Assembly: GCF_014596515.1 (NCBI RefSeq)
Contig: NZ_MSJQ01000379.1
Coordinates: 1 to 60,490, forward strand
DNA length: 60,490 nucleotides
Direction of reading: 5' to 3'
From: Streptomyces sp. CBMA156
Lineage (GTDB): Bacteria > Actinomycetota > Actinomycetes > Streptomycetales > Streptomycetaceae
Shown one piece after another: positions 17,232 through 25,753 of this stretch (positions are counted from its first letter, which is position 1; every line of letters begins with the position of its first letter). The notes below the pieces were generated by a model, which was given only the letters and a program-made list of their open reading frames with translations, had not been told where the DNA came from and ran no database searches. Both the position numbers and the translations under genes were made by a program.

Positions 17232-17891
17232 TCAGACGTTCCAGGGCTTCCAGGCCCCGGTCACGATCTCGACGCCGAACGGCTCCGGCAGCCGGACGGA
17301 CTCGCCGAACTTCCACTCGCCGAGCACCTCGTACGTCCCCTCGCCCCGGTCCGGCTCCCCGAACAACGTGACACCTGACTGCCTCGGGTCCCGGTCCACC
17401 AACAGGTAGTACGGCACCCCGCCCCGGGCATATCCGTTCCACTTGGTGGACCTGACCTGCCTTCCGAACACCGGACGACGGTCGTCACGGGCGTTCGACG
17501 AGGAGGTCACCTCGACCACGAGACCGATCTCTTGCGCGTGAAGGTGCAACACCTCTTCGGCACGCTTCGCCGCATCGGTGTCCCGGTCCACGATCACCAT
17601 GTCGGGGATGTAGCCATCGCCGATCCCGGCCAAGTCCAGGTTCACGCTCTGAACGGCCCTCCACGGGAATCCCGCATCAGCGAGCCGGGCAGCCAGGAAC
17701 GCCTCCTGGATGTCCGAGAGAATCCCTCCATGGGCGTAGACCGGCGCCGGTGACACGACGAACTCCCCTCCGACGACCTCGACCCGCGTACCGTCGTCGG
17801 GCAGTCGCAGATGGTCGGCCAGCTCTCCGCGGACCCACATGGCGTACGCCGAGTCGGGCAACGTCCAGTGCCCGATCGCTTCCACAGCCAT
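17232..17891 (-). CDS. Uma2-family (DUF820) putative nuclease-fold protein
   Basis: A 219-aa intact Uma2 protein, a PD-(D/E)XK-like fold. Landmarks: GTRVEVVGGEFVVSPAP near the N terminus, the acidic pair GDGYIPDMVIVDRDTD, and the strand VVEVTSSSN ending in the catalytic-type E-x-T, then YYLLVDRDPRQSGVTLFGEP. Uma2 genes are highly expanded in cyanobacteria and streptomycetes and their role is unknown. The ATG at 17891 is chosen because GGAGGGAG lies 7 nt upstream; an extra 39 codons upstream do not look like protein. It lies within the repeat-bounded segment. The broken paralogue is at 2762-3174. Confidence 0.82.
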   Translation of the reverse strand: MAVEAIGHWTLPDSAYAMWVRGELADHLRLPDDGTRVEVVGGEFVVSPAPVYAHGGILSDIQEAFLAARLADAGFPWRAVQSVNLDLAGIGDGYIPDMVIVDRDTDAAKRAEEVLHLHAQEIGLVVEVTSSSNARDDRRPVFGRQVRSTKWNGYARGGVPYYLLVDRDPRQSGVTLFGEPDRGEGTYEVLGEWKFGESVRLPEPFGVEIVTGAWKPWNV

Positions 17892-18065
17892 CACGTCGCT
17901 CCCTCCGAGGTCGCGGCACCAGCCTGGCCGCCTGGTCGCAGATATACCACCGCCGCGCAAACGTTTTCCCTCGAAGGAGAGGTTTCCACAGCAGCAGGTT
18001 GACGGCATCGCCTGCGGACGAAGCCGCGCGAACCACCCAGCAGGAGAATCTTCACGCGCCGATCC

Positions 18066-18145
18066 GTCGCCTTCCTCGCTGGCCCAGCGCGTCCTTCATC
18101 ACCGGCCAGTCGTTGCACGTCGACGGCGGCTGGCTCCTCCACTGA
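18066..18145 (+). pseudogene. 3' scrap of a short-chain dehydrogenase/reductase gene
   Basis: The last codons translate SASFITGQSLHVDGGWLLH followed by TGA, the invariant C-terminal end of many SDR enzymes (ITGQ-x-LHVDGG). About 20 nt upstream VAFLA, the usual preceding helix, appears in a different frame, so the scrap also carries a frameshift. Everything upstream is gone; the Uma2 promoter lies there instead. Confidence 0.75.
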
Positions 18146-18190
18146 CCCGCGCCACAGCACCGAGACCCTTGAGAACAGGAAGAGCCCACC

Positions 18191-18652
18191 ATGCAGCACC
18201 GCGTCCGCGCCGTCCTCCTCACCCCGAACAACACCACGCTGCTGATCAAGCGCATCCGCCCCGGCATCGACCCGTACTGGGTGATCGTCGGCGGCAGGAT
18301 CGAGCCGACGGATGCCGGCCCCGAGGAGGCCCTGCTGCGGGAGGTCCGCGAGGAAATCGCGGGCTCGGCGGAGATCGTCAGCCTCCTCCACACCATCGGG
18401 ACGGACGACGAACGTCAGGACTTCTACCTCGCCACCATCGAAAAGTGGAGCTTCGAGGACCGCACCGGCCCCGAGTTCAGCCAGGAAGGCCGAGGCGAGT
18501 ACGTCCTCGAAGAGATCCCCCTCACCGCCGAAGCCCTCGACGCGATCAACCTCCTCCCCCAAGAGATCGGTGCGGTCCTCCGCGAGGCGGTCGGACGAGG
18601 GGATCGGACCGGTGGCCTCCTCAGCGCACCGACTTGCTGCCCGGAGCCCTGA
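18191..18652 (+). CDS. NUDIX hydrolase
   Basis: A 153-aa NUDIX protein. The Nudix box runs from GGRIEPTDAGPEEALLREVR into EEIAG at about residues 37-61, with one extra residue before REV compared with the standard Gx5Ex7REUxEExGU pattern. The metal-binding Glu pair is intact. It should hydrolyse a nucleoside-diphosphate-linked substrate that cannot be named. AGGAAG lies 8 nt before the ATG. The last ~15 residues (GGLLSAPTCCPEP) are atypical and lie just before repeat copy B, suggesting that the C terminus was rebuilt at the junction. Confidence 0.82.
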   Translation: MQHRVRAVLLTPNNTTLLIKRIRPGIDPYWVIVGGRIEPTDAGPEEALLREVREEIAGSAEIVSLLHTIGTDDERQDFYLATIEKWSFEDRTGPEFSQEGRGEYVLEEIPLTAEALDAINLLPQEIGAVLREAVGRGDRTGGLLSAPTCCPEP

Positions 18653-18660
18653 GCGGCTGT

Positions 18661-18787
18661 CGCCGCGCGGCGAAGGCAGGGGCGGGCACCCGCCGGCAGG
18701 CGGGTGGGCGGTGGATGGTGGGGAACGGCGGTGGACCTGCTCAACGAAGCAGACCACGCGCGGGTGTCCACCCGACGACGGGCGAAG
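18661..18787 (+). repeat. ~125-bp inverted repeat, copy B
   Basis: This is the inverted partner of 16922-17045. The segments GGCAGGGGCGGGCACCCGCC, GTGGGGAACGGCGG and GCGCGGGTGTCCACCCG are shared exactly or nearly so with the reverse complement of copy A. It ends 17 nt before a strong hairpin. Confidence 0.7.
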
Positions 18788-18803
18788 AGGCCCGGACACA
18801 CCA

Positions 18804-18836
18804 CTGCCGCGCGAACCCGTGGGTTTCGCGCGGCAG
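18804..18836. terminator. Bidirectional terminator between NUDIX gene and suf operon end
   Basis: A near-perfect 15-bp stem (18804-18818 with 18821-18836, one bulged T) lies between two converging transcripts: the NUDIX gene on plus and the suf operon on minus. It is 29 nt beyond the last suf gene stop. Confidence 0.75.
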
Positions 18837-18865
18837 CAGGGTGACGAAGGGGCGAAAGCCCGGCC

Positions 18866-19270
18866 TCAGACGTTGAAGCCCAGGGCGCGGAGCTGGTCGC
18901 GGCCGTCGTCGGTGATCTTGTCCGGGCCCCACGGCGGCATCCAGACCCAGTTGATGCGCAGGTCCTGCACCAGGCCGTCGGTGGCCGTCCTGGCCTGGTC
19001 CTCGATGACGTCGGTCAGCGGGCAGGCCGCCGAGGTGAGCGTCATGTCGATGGTGGCCACGTCGGACTCGTCGATGTGGACGCCGTAGATCAGGCCCAGG
19101 TTGACGACGTCGATGCCCAGCTCGGGGTCGACGACGTCCATCAGGGCCTCGGTCAGGTCCTCGACCGAGACCGTGCCGGCCGTGGTGCCGACGATGACGG
19201 TGCCGGACTGCTGCTCCTCCGCAGCGGGGGCCTCGGCGCCGGTGGTGGTGGTGGTGTTCTCGTCACTCAT
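18866..19270 (-). CDS. MIP18/DUF59 metal-sulfur cluster assembly factor (SufT-like)
   Basis: A 134-aa protein. Residues 1-35 are a low-complexity Thr/Ala/Glu tail; the DUF59 domain follows (EDLTEALMDVVDPELGIDVVNLGLIY). The conserved Cys sits in TLTSAACPLTDVI, and the C-terminal half has RINWVWMPPWGPDKITDDGRDQLRALGF. DUF59 proteins act late in Fe-S cluster maturation. It is the last gene of the suf operon, 23 nt after sufU, consistent with that role. Confidence 0.88.
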   Translation of the reverse strand: MSDENTTTTTGAEAPAAEEQQSGTVIVGTTAGTVSVEDLTEALMDVVDPELGIDVVNLGLIYGVHIDESDVATIDMTLTSAACPLTDVIEDQARTATDGLVQDLRINWVWMPPWGPDKITDDGRDQLRALGFNV

Positions 19271-19293
19271 GGTCTTGCTCCTCCCCTACGGGA

Positions 19294-19746
19294 TCAGTCG
19301 TTCACGGCGGGGTTCTGGGCGAGCGCCTGGGCGGTGGCGTCCTTCCAGGCCATCCAGCTGAGCAGCGCGCACTTGACCCGGGCGGGGTACTTGGAGACGC
19401 CGGCGAACGCGACCGCGTCCTCCAGCACCTCCTCGTCGCCCTCGCCCTGGCCCTTGCTCTGCATCAGCTCCAGGAAGGCCTCCTGGACCGCCTGCGCCTC
19501 GCCCACGCTCTTGCCGACCACCAGGTCGTTGAGCACCGAGGCGCTCGCCTGGCTGATCGAACAGCCCTGGGACTCGTACGAGACGTCGGCGACGGTCACG
19601 CCGTCGAGCTTCACCCGCAGGGTGATCTCGTCACCGCACGTCGGGTTGACGTGGTGCACCTCGGCGTCGCCGTCCCGCAGCCCCTTGCCGTGCGGGTTGC
19701 GGTAGTGGTCCAGGATGATGTCCTGGTACATCGAGTCGAGCTTCAT
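19294..19746 (-). CDS. sufU: SufU, Fe-S cluster assembly sulfurtransferase
   Basis: A 150-aa zinc-containing SufU. The three conserved cysteines are present in PTCGDEITL, SQGCSISQAS and VKCALLSW, with the Zn-site Asp beside the first. SufU receives persulfide sulfur from SufS and passes it to SufB in Gram-positive bacteria. It follows sufS by 20 nt in the same operon. The typical insertion between the second and third Cys that separates SufU from IscU is present. Confidence 0.92.
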   Translation of the reverse strand: MKLDSMYQDIILDHYRNPHGKGLRDGDAEVHHVNPTCGDEITLRVKLDGVTVADVSYESQGCSISQASASVLNDLVVGKSVGEAQAVQEAFLELMQSKGQGEGDEEVLEDAVAFAGVSKYPARVKCALLSWMAWKDATAQALAQNPAVND

Positions 19747-19766
19747 GGTCGTCCTGCCCCGTCCCG

Positions 19767-21026
19767 TCAGCCGAAGAAGTTCCGGACGTGGTGCAGGCCG
19801 TCGATCAGCGCGTCGACCTCGCCCGGCGTCGAGTACAGATAGAACGACGCCCGCGTGGTCGCCGGAATTCCGTACCGCAGGCAGACCGGCCGTGCGCAGT
19901 GGTGGCCGACGCGGACGGCGATGCCCTGCTCGTCCAGCACCTGGCCCACGTCGTGCGGGTGGATGTCGCCGAGCGTGAAGGAGATCGCCGCGCCGCGGTC
20001 CACGGCCGTGCGCGGGCCGATGATCCGCAGGTCGGGGACCTCCAGCAGCCGCTCGACGGCGTACTCGGTGATCGCGTGCTCGTGCGCCGCGATCCGCTCC
20101 ATGCCGATGTCCTGGAGGTAGTCGATGGCCGCGCCGAGCCCGACCGCCTGGGCGATCGGCGGGGTGCCGGCCTCGAACTTGTGCGGCGCCGGGGCGTAGG
20201 TGGACGAGCCCATGGTGACGGTCTCGATCATCTCACCGCCGCCGAGGAACGGCGGGAGGTCCTCCAGCAGCTCGTGGCGGCCCCAGAGCACGCCGATGCC
20301 GGTCGGGGCCAGCATCTTGTGGCCGGTGAAGGCGACGAAGTCGGCCTCCAGCGCCTGCACGTCCAGCACCATGTGCGGCGCGGCCTGCGAGGCGTCGATG
20401 ACGACCAGCGCGCCGACCGACTGGGCCTTGCGGACGATCGCCTCGACCGGGTTGACCGTGCCCAGCAGGTTGGAGACCAGGGTGAAGGAGACCACCTTGG
20501 TCTTCTCGGTGATCAGCTCGTCGATGTTCGACAGGTCGAGCCGGCCCTCGTCGGTCAGCCCGAACCACTTGAGCTTCGCACCGGTGCGCTGCGACAGCAG
20601 CTGCCACGGAACGATGTTGGAGTGGTGCTCCATCTCCGTGATGACGATCTCGGAGTCGGCGTCCACCCGGTACGGCTCGTCGGCCCAGCCGAGCATGTTG
20701 GCGACGAGGTTGAGCGACTCCGAGGCGTTCTTGGTGAAGATCACCTCGTTGCGGCTCGGCGCGTTGACGAACGCCGCGACCTTGTCACGGGCGCCCTCGT
20801 ACAGCGCCGTGGCCTCCTCGGCGAGCACGTGCACGCCGCGGTGGACGTTGGCGTTGTGCCGCTCGTAGTAGGCGTTCAGGGCTTCCAGCACCTGGCGCGG
20901 CTTCTGCGAGGTCGCCGCGTTGTCCAGGTAGACCAGCGGCTTGTCGTCGTGCAGCACCCGCTGGAGGACCGGGAAGTCCTTGCGGATCGCGTCGGTGTCG
21001 AGCAGTCCCGCAAACGGATGGGTCAC
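19767..21026 (-). CDS. sufS: SufS cysteine desulfurase
   Basis: A 419-aa PLP enzyme that removes sulfur from L-cysteine to make alanine and an enzyme persulfide. The PLP Lys lies in FTGHKMLAPTGIGVLWG. The active Cys is in RVGHHCARPVCLRYG near residue 375, and the Arg that binds the carboxylate is in PATTRASFYLY. The GTG start overlaps the sufC stop (GTGA), so it is translationally coupled. It supplies SufU next door. Confidence 0.94.
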   Translation of the reverse strand: MTHPFAGLLDTDAIRKDFPVLQRVLHDDKPLVYLDNAATSQKPRQVLEALNAYYERHNANVHRGVHVLAEEATALYEGARDKVAAFVNAPSRNEVIFTKNASESLNLVANMLGWADEPYRVDADSEIVITEMEHHSNIVPWQLLSQRTGAKLKWFGLTDEGRLDLSNIDELITEKTKVVSFTLVSNLLGTVNPVEAIVRKAQSVGALVVIDASQAAPHMVLDVQALEADFVAFTGHKMLAPTGIGVLWGRHELLEDLPPFLGGGEMIETVTMGSSTYAPAPHKFEAGTPPIAQAVGLGAAIDYLQDIGMERIAAHEHAITEYAVERLLEVPDLRIIGPRTAVDRGAAISFTLGDIHPHDVGQVLDEQGIAVRVGHHCARPVCLRYGIPATTRASFYLYSTPGEVDALIDGLHHVRNFFG

Positions 21027-21787
21027 TCGGACGCGCCCCCCTTCACATACGCCTCGTAGCCCTCGTTCTCCAGCTTGTCGGCCAGCTCGGCGCCGCCGGA
21101 CTCGACGATGCGGCCGCCCGCGAAGACGTGGACGTAGTCGGGCTTGATGTACCGCAGGATGCGCGTGTAGTGGGTGACCAGCAGGGTGCCGACCTCACCG
21201 GTCGAGCGGACCCGGTTGATGCCCTCGGAGACGATCCGCAGCGCGTCGACGTCCAGGCCGGAGTCGGTCTCGTCGAGGATCGCGATCTTCGGCTTGAGCA
21301 GCTCCAGCTGGAGGATCTCGTGGCGCTTCTTCTCGCCGCCGGAGAAGCCCTCGTTGACGTTGCGCTCGGCGAAGGCCGGGTCCATCTGGAGGCCGGCCAT
21401 CGCCTCCTTGACCTCCTTCACCCACAGCCGCAGCTTCGGGGCCTCGCCGCGGACGGCGGTGGCGGCGGTGCGCAGGAAGTTGCTGACCGAGACACCGGGG
21501 ACCTCGACCGGGTACTGCATGGCCAGGAAGACGCCGGCCTTGGCGCGCTCGTCGACGGACATCTCCAGGACGTCCTCGCCGTCCAGCAGCACCGAGCCGC
21601 CGGTGACGGTGTACTTGGGGTGGCCGGCCAGCGAGTAGGCCAGGGTGGACTTGCCGGAGCCGTTCGGACCCATGATGGCGTGGGTCTCGCCCTGCTTCAC
21701 GGTCAGGTCGACGCCCTTCAGGATCTCGCGCGGGCCGTTCTCGGCTTCCACGGAGACGTGCAGGTCGCGGATTTCAAGGGTTGCCAT
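21023..21787 (-). CDS. sufC: SufC, ATPase of the SufBCD complex
   Basis: A 254-aa ABC-type ATPase. Walker A is GPNGSGKST near residue 39, the signature is FSGGEKKRHEIL, Walker B is KIAILDETDSGLD, and the switch His is in LLVTHYTRIL. The typical SufC substitution of the ABC signature (SGGEKKR) separates it from transporters. It powers SufB2C2D2-type scaffolds in the cytosol. It lies six nt after the Rieske gene and is coupled to sufS. Confidence 0.95.
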   Translation of the reverse strand: MATLEIRDLHVSVEAENGPREILKGVDLTVKQGETHAIMGPNGSGKSTLAYSLAGHPKYTVTGGSVLLDGEDVLEMSVDERAKAGVFLAMQYPVEVPGVSVSNFLRTAATAVRGEAPKLRLWVKEVKEAMAGLQMDPAFAERNVNEGFSGGEKKRHEILQLELLKPKIAILDETDSGLDVDALRIVSEGINRVRSTGEVGTLLVTHYTRILRYIKPDYVHVFAGGRIVESGGAELADKLENEGYEAYVKGGASE

Positions 21788-21793
21788 GTGTAC

Positions 21794-22111
21794 TCAGGAC
21801 TCCTGGTTGACGGAGACGAGCACATCGTCCCCTTCGATCTTTACGGGGTAGACAGCGACCGGCTTGGTGGCGGGCAGGCCGGAGGGCTTGCCGGTGCGCA
21901 GGTCGAAGCTGGAGCCGTGCAGCCAGCACTCGATCATGCAGTCCTCGACCTCGCCCTCGGAGAGCGAGACGTTCGCGTGCGAGCAGGTGTCGTTGATCGC
22001 GAACACCCCCTCGTCGGTGCGGACGACGGAGACCGGCACGCCGTTCAGGTCCACGCGCTTCGGGACGTCCTCCTGGAGGTCGCTCAGCGCGCAGGCGCGG
22101 AGGAAGGTCAT
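21794..22111 (-). CDS. Rieske-type [2Fe-2S] ferredoxin of the suf operon
   Basis: A 105-aa Rieske protein of the biphenyl-dioxygenase ferredoxin type. Ligands are C-S-H in NDTCSHANVSLSEG and C-W-L-H in MIECWLHGSSFDL. There is no signal peptide, so it is cytosolic. It lies between sufD and sufC with gaps of 5 and 6 nt. It may pass electrons during cluster assembly or simply be a cluster carrier; its exact job in actinobacterial suf operons is not settled. Confidence 0.9.
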   Translation of the reverse strand: MTFLRACALSDLQEDVPKRVDLNGVPVSVVRTDEGVFAINDTCSHANVSLSEGEVEDCMIECWLHGSSFDLRTGKPSGLPATKPVAVYPVKIEGDDVLVSVNQES

Positions 22112-22116
22112 GGGGA

Positions 22117-23349
22117 TCAGACCGCCGATTCCAGCTCGGCGTCGATCTTGACCATGAGCTGCTCCTGGACCTCGGCCACGCCGATCTGCTGGAGCAGTTC
22201 GGCGAAGAAGCCGCGCACCACCAGGCGGCGGGCCTCGTCGGCCGGGATGCCACGGGCCTGGAGGTAGAACAGCTGCTCGTCGTCGAAGCGGCCGGTCGCC
22301 GAGGCGTGGCCGGCGCCGACGATCTCGCCGGTCTCGATCTCCAGGTTCGGGATCGAGTCGACCCGGGCGCCGTCGGTGAGCACCAGGTTCCGGTTGAGCT
22401 CGTAGGTGTCGGTGCCGAGCGCGGCGGCGCGGATCAGCACGTCGCCGACCCAGACCGCGTGGGCGTCCTGCCCCTGGAGCGCGCCCTTGTACGCCACGTT
22501 CGACCGGCAGTGCGGCGTGTCGTGGTCGACCACCAGGCGGTGCTCCAGGTGCTGACCGGCGTCCGCGAAGTAGAGGCCGAACAGCTCGGCCTCGCCACCG
22601 GGGCCCGCGTAGTTGACCCGCGGGTGCAGGCGGACCAGGTCGCCGCCGAAGGTGACGACCACGGACTTGAACGAGGCGTCCCGGCCGACCAGCGCGTTGT
22701 GCTGGGCGACGTGGACGGCCTCGCGCTCCCAGTCCTGCACGGAGACGAAGGTGAGCTTGGCGCCCTCGCCGACCAGCAGCTCGACGTTGGCGGCCCGGGT
22801 GCCGGTGCCCGCGTGGTTCAGCACCACGACGGCCTCGGCGAACGGCTTGACGTCGATCACCACGTGGGCGAAGCGGACCCCGCCCTCGCCCCGCACGTCG
22901 ATCCTGACCGGCTCGGCCAGCACCGATTCCTTGGGAACGGTGACCACCAGGGCCTGCTCGAAGGCGCTGAACGCCTGCGCGGCGACCCGGTCGACCGGCG
23001 TACCGGCCTTGCCCAGACGGGCGTCGTCACGGCCGACGGTCTCGGCGGTGACGCCGTCCGGCAGCGTGAACTCGACCTTGTCCTCACCGCGCGGAGCAGC
23101 GGCGGCGGTGCCGTCGTGCAGCCCGCCGAGGCGGTGCAGCGGGGTGAACCGCCAGTCCTCCTCGCGGCCGGTGGGCACCGGGAAGTCGTTCACGTCGAAG
23201 GACGGCTTGACCGCGACGCGCGCGTCGATCGGCTGCTGGACCGTGGTGCGGCCGGTGCCGGGGCCGGCGAGCTGCGCGCCCGCGCCGGCGGTGCCGACCT
23301 CGATCGAACCGGCGGTGGTGGAGCCGGTGGGGGTGTTGACGTCAGCCAT
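22117..23349 (-). CDS. sufD: SufD, Fe-S cluster assembly protein
   Basis: A 410-aa SufD with the right-handed beta-helix core (from about 120 to 330) and the C-terminal helical SufC-binding domain. The conserved end is DEQLFYLQARGIPADEARRL, then VVRGFFAELL. The His equivalent used in SufBD clusters lies in YLEHRL/DHDTPH context (GQHLEHRLVVDHDTPHC). The N-terminal ~35 residues are a Gly/Thr/Ala-rich tail. The ATG has a GAAGAGAG site upstream. Confidence 0.93.
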   Translation of the reverse strand: MADVNTPTGSTTAGSIEVGTAGAGAQLAGPGTGRTTVQQPIDARVAVKPSFDVNDFPVPTGREEDWRFTPLHRLGGLHDGTAAAAPRGEDKVEFTLPDGVTAETVGRDDARLGKAGTPVDRVAAQAFSAFEQALVVTVPKESVLAEPVRIDVRGEGGVRFAHVVIDVKPFAEAVVVLNHAGTGTRAANVELLVGEGAKLTFVSVQDWEREAVHVAQHNALVGRDASFKSVVVTFGGDLVRLHPRVNYAGPGGEAELFGLYFADAGQHLEHRLVVDHDTPHCRSNVAYKGALQGQDAHAVWVGDVLIRAAALGTDTYELNRNLVLTDGARVDSIPNLEIETGEIVGAGHASATGRFDDEQLFYLQARGIPADEARRLVVRGFFAELLQQIGVAEVQEQLMVKIDAELESAV

Positions 23350-23404
23350 GGCTGTCGTGGTGCTCTCTTCCTCGAAAAGTCGGTGGGCGGTCGAAGGCCG
23401 GACG

Positions 23405-24820
23405 TCAGCCGACCGCGCCCTCCATCTGGAGCTCGATCAGCCGGTTGAGCTCCAGCGCGTACTCCATCGGCAGCTCGCGCGCGATCGGCTCGACGAAGCC
23501 GCGGACGATCATCGCCATGGCCTCGAACTCGGTCAGGCCGCGGCTCATCAGGTAGAACAGCTGGTCCTCGCTGACCTTGGAGACGGTCGCCTCGTGGCCC
23601 ATGGACACGTCGTCCTCGCGGACGTCCACGTACGGGTAGGTGTCCGAGCGGGAGATGGTGTCGACCAGCAGCGCGTCGCACAGCACGTTGGACTTGGCGC
23701 CCTTGGAGCCCTCGCCGATCTCGATCAGACCGCGGTAGGAGGTCCGGCCGCCGCCTCGCGCCACCGACTTGGAGACGATGTTGGACGAGGTGTTCGGCGC
23801 CATGTGCACCATCTTGGCGCCGGCGTCCTGGTGCTGGCCCTCGCCCGCGAAGGCGATCGACAGGGTCTCGCCCTTGGCGTGCTCGCCCATCAGGTAGACG
23901 GCCGGGTACTTCATGGTGACCTTGGAGCCGATGTTGCCGTCGACCCACTCCATGGTCGCGCCCTCGTACGCCACGGCGCGCTTGGTGACCAGGTTGTAGA
24001 CGTTGTTCGACCAGTTCTGGATGGTCGTGTAGCGGCAGCGGCCGCCCTTCTTGACGATGATCTCCACGACCGCGGAGTGCAGCGAGTCGGAGGAGTAGAT
24101 CGGGGCGGTGCAGCCCTCGACGTAGTGGACGTAGGCGTCCTCGTCGACGATGATCAGCGTCCGCTCGAACTGGCCCATGTTCTCGGTGTTGATCCGGAAG
24201 TAGGCCTGGAGCGGGATGTCCACGTGCACGCCCTTCGGCACGTAGATGAACGAGCCGCCCGACCACACCGCGGTGTTCAGCGCGGCGAACTTGTTGTCGC
24301 CGGCCGGGATCACGGTACCGAAGTACTCCTTGAAGATCTCCGGGTGCTCACGAAGCGCGGTGTCGGTGTCCAGGAAGATGACGCCCTGCTCCTCCAGGTC
24401 CTCGCGGATCTGGTGGTAGACGACCTCGGACTCGTACTGGGCGGCGACACCGGCGACCAGGCGCTGCTTCTCCGCCTCCGGGATGCCCAGCCTGTCGTAG
24501 GTGGCCTTGATGTCCGCCGGCAGGTCCTCCCAGGACTCGGCCTGCTTCTCGGTGGAGCGGACGAAGTACTTGATGTTGTCGAAGTCGATGCCGGTCAGGT
24601 CGGAGCCCCAGGTCGGCATGGGCTTCTTGCCGAACAGCTTGAGGCCCTTGAGACGCAGGTTGAGCATCCACTCGGACTCGTTCTTCTTCGCGGAGATGTC
24701 GCGGACGACCTCCTCGCTGAGCCCGCGCTTGGCCACGGCACCGGCGGTGTCCGGGTCGGCCCAGCCGTACTCGTAAGTGCCCAGGCCCTCGAGCTCCGGG
24801 TGCGAAACGGTGTCAGTCAT
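23405..24820 (-). CDS. sufB: SufB, Fe-S cluster scaffold
   Basis: A 471-aa SufB. Core features are PKGVHVDIPLQAYFRIN, YVHYVEGCTAPIYSSDSLHSA, and the C-terminal VSEDQLFYLMSRGLTEFEAM. The family Cys is in the EGCTAP segment. SufB forms the scaffold with SufC and SufD where the cluster is built. The ATG has GGAAG 6 nt upstream. It follows sufR by 9 nt, so it shares the operon promoter. Confidence 0.95.
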   Translation of the reverse strand: MTDTVSHPELEGLGTYEYGWADPDTAGAVAKRGLSEEVVRDISAKKNESEWMLNLRLKGLKLFGKKPMPTWGSDLTGIDFDNIKYFVRSTEKQAESWEDLPADIKATYDRLGIPEAEKQRLVAGVAAQYESEVVYHQIREDLEEQGVIFLDTDTALREHPEIFKEYFGTVIPAGDNKFAALNTAVWSGGSFIYVPKGVHVDIPLQAYFRINTENMGQFERTLIIVDEDAYVHYVEGCTAPIYSSDSLHSAVVEIIVKKGGRCRYTTIQNWSNNVYNLVTKRAVAYEGATMEWVDGNIGSKVTMKYPAVYLMGEHAKGETLSIAFAGEGQHQDAGAKMVHMAPNTSSNIVSKSVARGGGRTSYRGLIEIGEGSKGAKSNVLCDALLVDTISRSDTYPYVDVREDDVSMGHEATVSKVSEDQLFYLMSRGLTEFEAMAMIVRGFVEPIARELPMEYALELNRLIELQMEGAVG

Positions 24821-24829
24821 GCGAGCTTC

Positions 24830-25672
24830 CTAACGCGCGGACGCAGAATCTTCGGTGGACGTACCGGCAGTCGGCACCGCATCGGAGCCGCGGCCCGAAG
24901 GGCGCCGGGCGGACGACGATGCGGCACCGGGTGCCGGCACATAGGTGGTGCAGACCCCGTCGCCGTGGGCGATCGTGGCCAGCCGTTGCACATGGGTGCC
25001 CAGGAGTTGCGAGAAGACCTCGGTCTCCGCCTCGCAGAGCTGCGGGAACTGCTCGGCGATGTGCGCGACCGGGCAGTGGTGCTGGCAGAGCTGGGCGCCC
25101 GCCGGGGCCTTGGCCGCGGCCGACGGGACACGCCGCACCGTGGCAGCGTACCCGTCGGCGCTCAGCGCCTGGGCGAGGGCCTCGGTGCGTTCCCCGGCGG
25201 CGGCCAGGCGCAGGGCCTCCAGGTACTTCTCGGCCTGCTTGCCGAACCGGGCGCGCGCGAAGGCGGCGACCGCCTCCTCGCCCGCCTTGCCGCCGCCCAC
25301 CGAGTCCGCGATCCAGCGCAGCGCGTCGGCGGCGAGCTGGTCGTACGCCTGGTAGAAGGCGTCCCGGCCGCCGTCGGTGAGGGCGAAGGCCTTGGCCGGA
25401 CGGCCCCGGCCGCGGCTGCCGTAGACCCGCCGTTCGCGGGACTCGACCAGGCCCGCTGCGGCGAGCCCGTCCAGGTGGCGGCGGACGGCGGCGGCGGTGA
25501 GGCCGAGCCGGCTCGCCAGGTCGGCGGCGGAGGAGGGACCGTGGTCCAGGATCGACCGGGCGACCCGGTCCCTGGTGGCCCGGTGGCCGTCCAGCAGCAC
25601 CTCGGCCGCCGTCACGGGCACGTCGCAGGAGGAGGCCGACTCGGCCTCCTGCTGCTGGGCGTGCTCGCTCAT
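24830..25672 (-). CDS. sufR: SufR-like Fe-S-sensing repressor of the suf operon
   Basis: A 280-aa regulator. The winged helix lies at about 35-105 (SAADLASRLGLTAAAVRRHL, wing RGRGRPAKAFALT). The C-terminal sensor has three spaced cysteines: LCQHHCPVAH, QLCEAET and GVCTTYV, the SufR cluster-binding pattern. Family knowledge: holo-SufR represses its own operon and loses the cluster under stress. Start choice: ATG 25672, or GTG 25679-25681 three codons earlier. The GTG overlaps the palindrome at 25681-25694. The last ~45 residues are Ser/Ala/Gly-rich and probably disordered. Confidence 0.9.
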   Translation of the reverse strand: MSEHAQQQEAESASSCDVPVTAAEVLLDGHRATRDRVARSILDHGPSSAADLASRLGLTAAAVRRHLDGLAAAGLVESRERRVYGSRGRGRPAKAFALTDGGRDAFYQAYDQLAADALRWIADSVGGGKAGEEAVAAFARARFGKQAEKYLEALRLAAAGERTEALAQALSADGYAATVRRVPSAAAKAPAGAQLCQHHCPVAHIAEQFPQLCEAETEVFSQLLGTHVQRLATIAHGDGVCTTYVPAPGAASSSARRPSGRGSDAVPTAGTSTEDSASAR

Positions 25673-25680
25673 GTTTTTCA

Positions 25681-25694
25681 CAACACCAGTGTTG
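25681..25694. promoter_or_regulatory. Probable SufR operator
   Basis: Palindrome CAACAC-CA-GTGTTG, immediately upstream of the sufR ATG. A TAATTAC element, which could be the -10, follows on its upstream side, so the site would cover the transcription start. Actinobacterial SufR sites known to me are ACACT/TGTGA-like dyads, which this resembles. Confidence 0.6.
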
Positions 25695-25753
25695 CGTAAT
25701 TACTTCCGCCGGGACAAGCCGTGACGCAGGCCTCACCGGTGGGATCTGTCACG

